Source: Pseudarthrobacter sp. SSS035 (GTDB lineage: Bacteria; Actinomycetota; Actinomycetes; Actinomycetales; Micrococcaceae). Taken from it: a stretch of 64,000 nt of DNA. The position numbers and the translations under genes are program-made. Below are positions 62,815 through 64,000 of the stretch, piece after piece. Each line of letters begins with the position of its first letter. Within the stretch, counting starts at the first letter, position 1. Below the pieces are notes generated by a model. The model worked only from the letters and a program-made list of their open reading frames with translations. It did no database searches and had not been told where the DNA came from. The stretch is from assembly GCF_023273875.1 (NCBI RefSeq), contig NZ_CP096882.1, positions 4,836,001-4,900,000 on the forward strand, given 5' to 3'.

Positions 62815-62876
62815 GGCCGAGCAATCAGCACCGCCGCCGGCCCATGTGGCGCCCCTGCCGAGAGCTCCAGCGGTTA

Positions 62877-64000
62877 CTAGTATTTGCCAGCATGGGCTAG
62901 GTACAGGGCTTCAGGGCGGGCATCAGTGTAGCTAAGCACCGCGCTTTGAACTGTGGAGTCCTTCAAATTGAGAGCATAAAAGACATCGTTGATCTTAATG
63001 ATGGATTCGATGCGCTGGTACTGGTCGCCGTGCATAGCTGCGTATTTGGCCAGTCCTCGCAGTTTCGGTATGGAATCTGAAAGGCTCTGGGCATGCGGGT
63101 CCAGTATTGAGGGAACAATGCCATCATCAGTTTGATGGAAAAAGACAAAATCCGGAGTAAGACCCCGGTGGCGGCCGGCCATGACGTACGGGACGGTCAG
63201 AGCACCTGAACCGCTGGAAGGGTTCCGATACCAGGCAAGACATGAGCTATCTTGAAGCTCAGTGTCAAGGACGTGAATTTCCCACTCATTCAACTTCACC
63301 GGGTAGTCCCCAGTAGGCGAAGATAGAAGGTGCTTAGGCCACACAACTTCAGCCACGGGGAAGGGCTTGTTGTCAGTCAGGGAGATGACTGAGGCCTCCG
63401 GTTCGGTGGCCTCAGAGCGTACCTCGTCTAGTTGAGCCTTGAGCGCTGCCGGGGCTTTGTTGATCTGGGTCTGGTACTCCTTGAACCACTCGATGATGGT
63501 TGCATTGGCGACCTGTTCGAGCTTTTCCTTTATCCCGGGCTGGTGCGCCACAACAGCAACAGACATCATCATCGTGAACGTGTCGCCGTCGTCCATGAAT
63601 CGATCGTTGAGGTACGAGTCGGCCATGGAACGACCGATACGACGCTCAGCTTGGGCAAAGAGCTGCTCGACGCCCTTGCTGTCGATTTCTACTTCCTCCA
63701 AAGAATCAATCTCAAGCACTGCACTTCCATCGAAAAGGGTGGTCACCTCATTTTCTATGAAGAAGTGGGCGAGTTTGTCAGATTGCTCCTGGAACTTGCG
63801 GCTGGCGTCCAGCTGAACTCTGGTCTCTCTCAGCACCTGCAACAGCCGATCAGTCGCCATCTTGGACGCGCCTTGGAGGATCGCGCTTCTTCCGCCACCG
63901 GTAAGCAGGGTGGCGAAGTTCTTCAGCCGATCGACTTGGGTGCGGTACTGAACCCCTGGAATGACATACGACGGCAATTCCAAGAGCTTCTCAAAGACAC
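62877..64000 (-). CDS. C-terminal part of a restriction-helicase-like protein (partial)
   Basis: The frame is open to the right edge, and an internal ATG at 63983 is not the real start because the frame continues upstream (FEKLLELPSYVIPG). At least 374 residues are present. The visible part is the C-terminal region: helical segments, then an alpha/beta end with TPDFVFFHQTDDG, SILDPHA and SIPKLRGLAKYAAMHG. This is reminiscent of the C-terminal (PD-(D/E)XK-like) part of type III restriction or related helicases. Its helicase motifs would lie beyond the window. The call is tentative. Confidence 0.45.
   Translation of the reverse strand, partial: VFEKLLELPSYVIPGVQYRTQVDRLKNFATLLTGGGRSAILQGASKMATDRLLQVLRETRVQLDASRKFQEQSDKLAHFFIENEVTTLFDGSAVLEIDSLEEVEIDSKGVEQLFAQAERRIGRSMADSYLNDRFMDDGDTFTMMMSVAVVAHQPGIKEKLEQVANATIIEWFKEYQTQINKAPAALKAQLDEVRSEATEPEASVISLTDNKPFPVAEVVWPKHLLSSPTGDYPVKLNEWEIHVLDTELQDSSCLAWYRNPSSGSGALTVPYVMAGRHRGLTPDFVFFHQTDDGIVPSILDPHAQSLSDSIPKLRGLAKYAAMHGDQYQRIESIIKINDVFYALNLKDSTVQSAVLSYTDARPEALYLAHAGKY

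Overview
The window looks like part of a large plasmid (or plasmid-derived region) from a high-GC actinobacterium, most like Arthrobacter and its relatives. This rests on the codon and base usage, the actinobacterial type of the replication and partition genes, the leaderless or TAGTG-coupled starts, and an Actinobacteria-type LexA box. No taxonomic marker gene (rRNA, tRNA, ribosomal protein) is present, so the genus is an inference.

Layout. 1-5.2 kb: the end of a secreted M23 peptidase gene, an alpha/beta hydrolase, a three-gene HTH / ImmA-IrrE metallopeptidase / membrane-protein operon, and a small ribbon-helix-helix protein. 5.3-11.0 kb: the plasmid core, with a primase-type replication protein, a ParA plus RHH partner partition operon, a 1.3-kb array of about 250-285-bp repeats built from 8-bp words (candidate centromere or iterons), and a serine resolvase. 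11.0-33.5 kb: a defence island. It holds an RloC/AAA_13-like ATPase with a zinc hook, two PD-(D/E)XK nuclease candidates, a restriction-like operon whose methyltransferase is only a stub, an HNH nuclease, and a tightly coupled four-gene operon (nuclease-like protein with lost active site, ParB/DGQHR-like protein, SNF2 helicase, DUF3883 nuclease). Convergent to that operon lies a zinc-ribbon DNA methyltransferase. Together these five genes (plus a zinc-finger gene upstream of the methylase) are the best candidate for an undescribed restriction/defence system. Most of the island is bracketed by two paralogous HTH genes (13.6 and 32.9 kb) that carry the same palindromic operators.

33.5-62.0 kb: a 26.8-kb inverted duplication. 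Each arm begins inside a different DNA-ligase (LigD-like) paralog at the same codon. It then carries a Tn554-type tnpA-tnpB-tnpC set and a nucleoside uptake and catabolism cluster: LacI regulator, adenosine deaminase, lipoprotein, two ABC permeases, nucleoside hydrolase and ribokinase-type kinase. The arms meet around a 1.1-kb spacer that holds most of a second nucleoside hydrolase. The outer part of the right arm appears to be an exact copy. Its inner 3.6 kb is full of single-base indels, mainly insertions, which break every gene there and look more like unpolished sequence or misassembly than natural decay.

62-64 kb: an SOS-box-controlled pair of small genes (the second DUF6504-like, so possibly the start of an ImuA/ImuB/DnaE2-type mutagenesis cassette) and the C-terminal part of a restriction-helicase-like protein running off the right edge.

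All functional calls come from reading motifs in the translated sequence. No database search was run.
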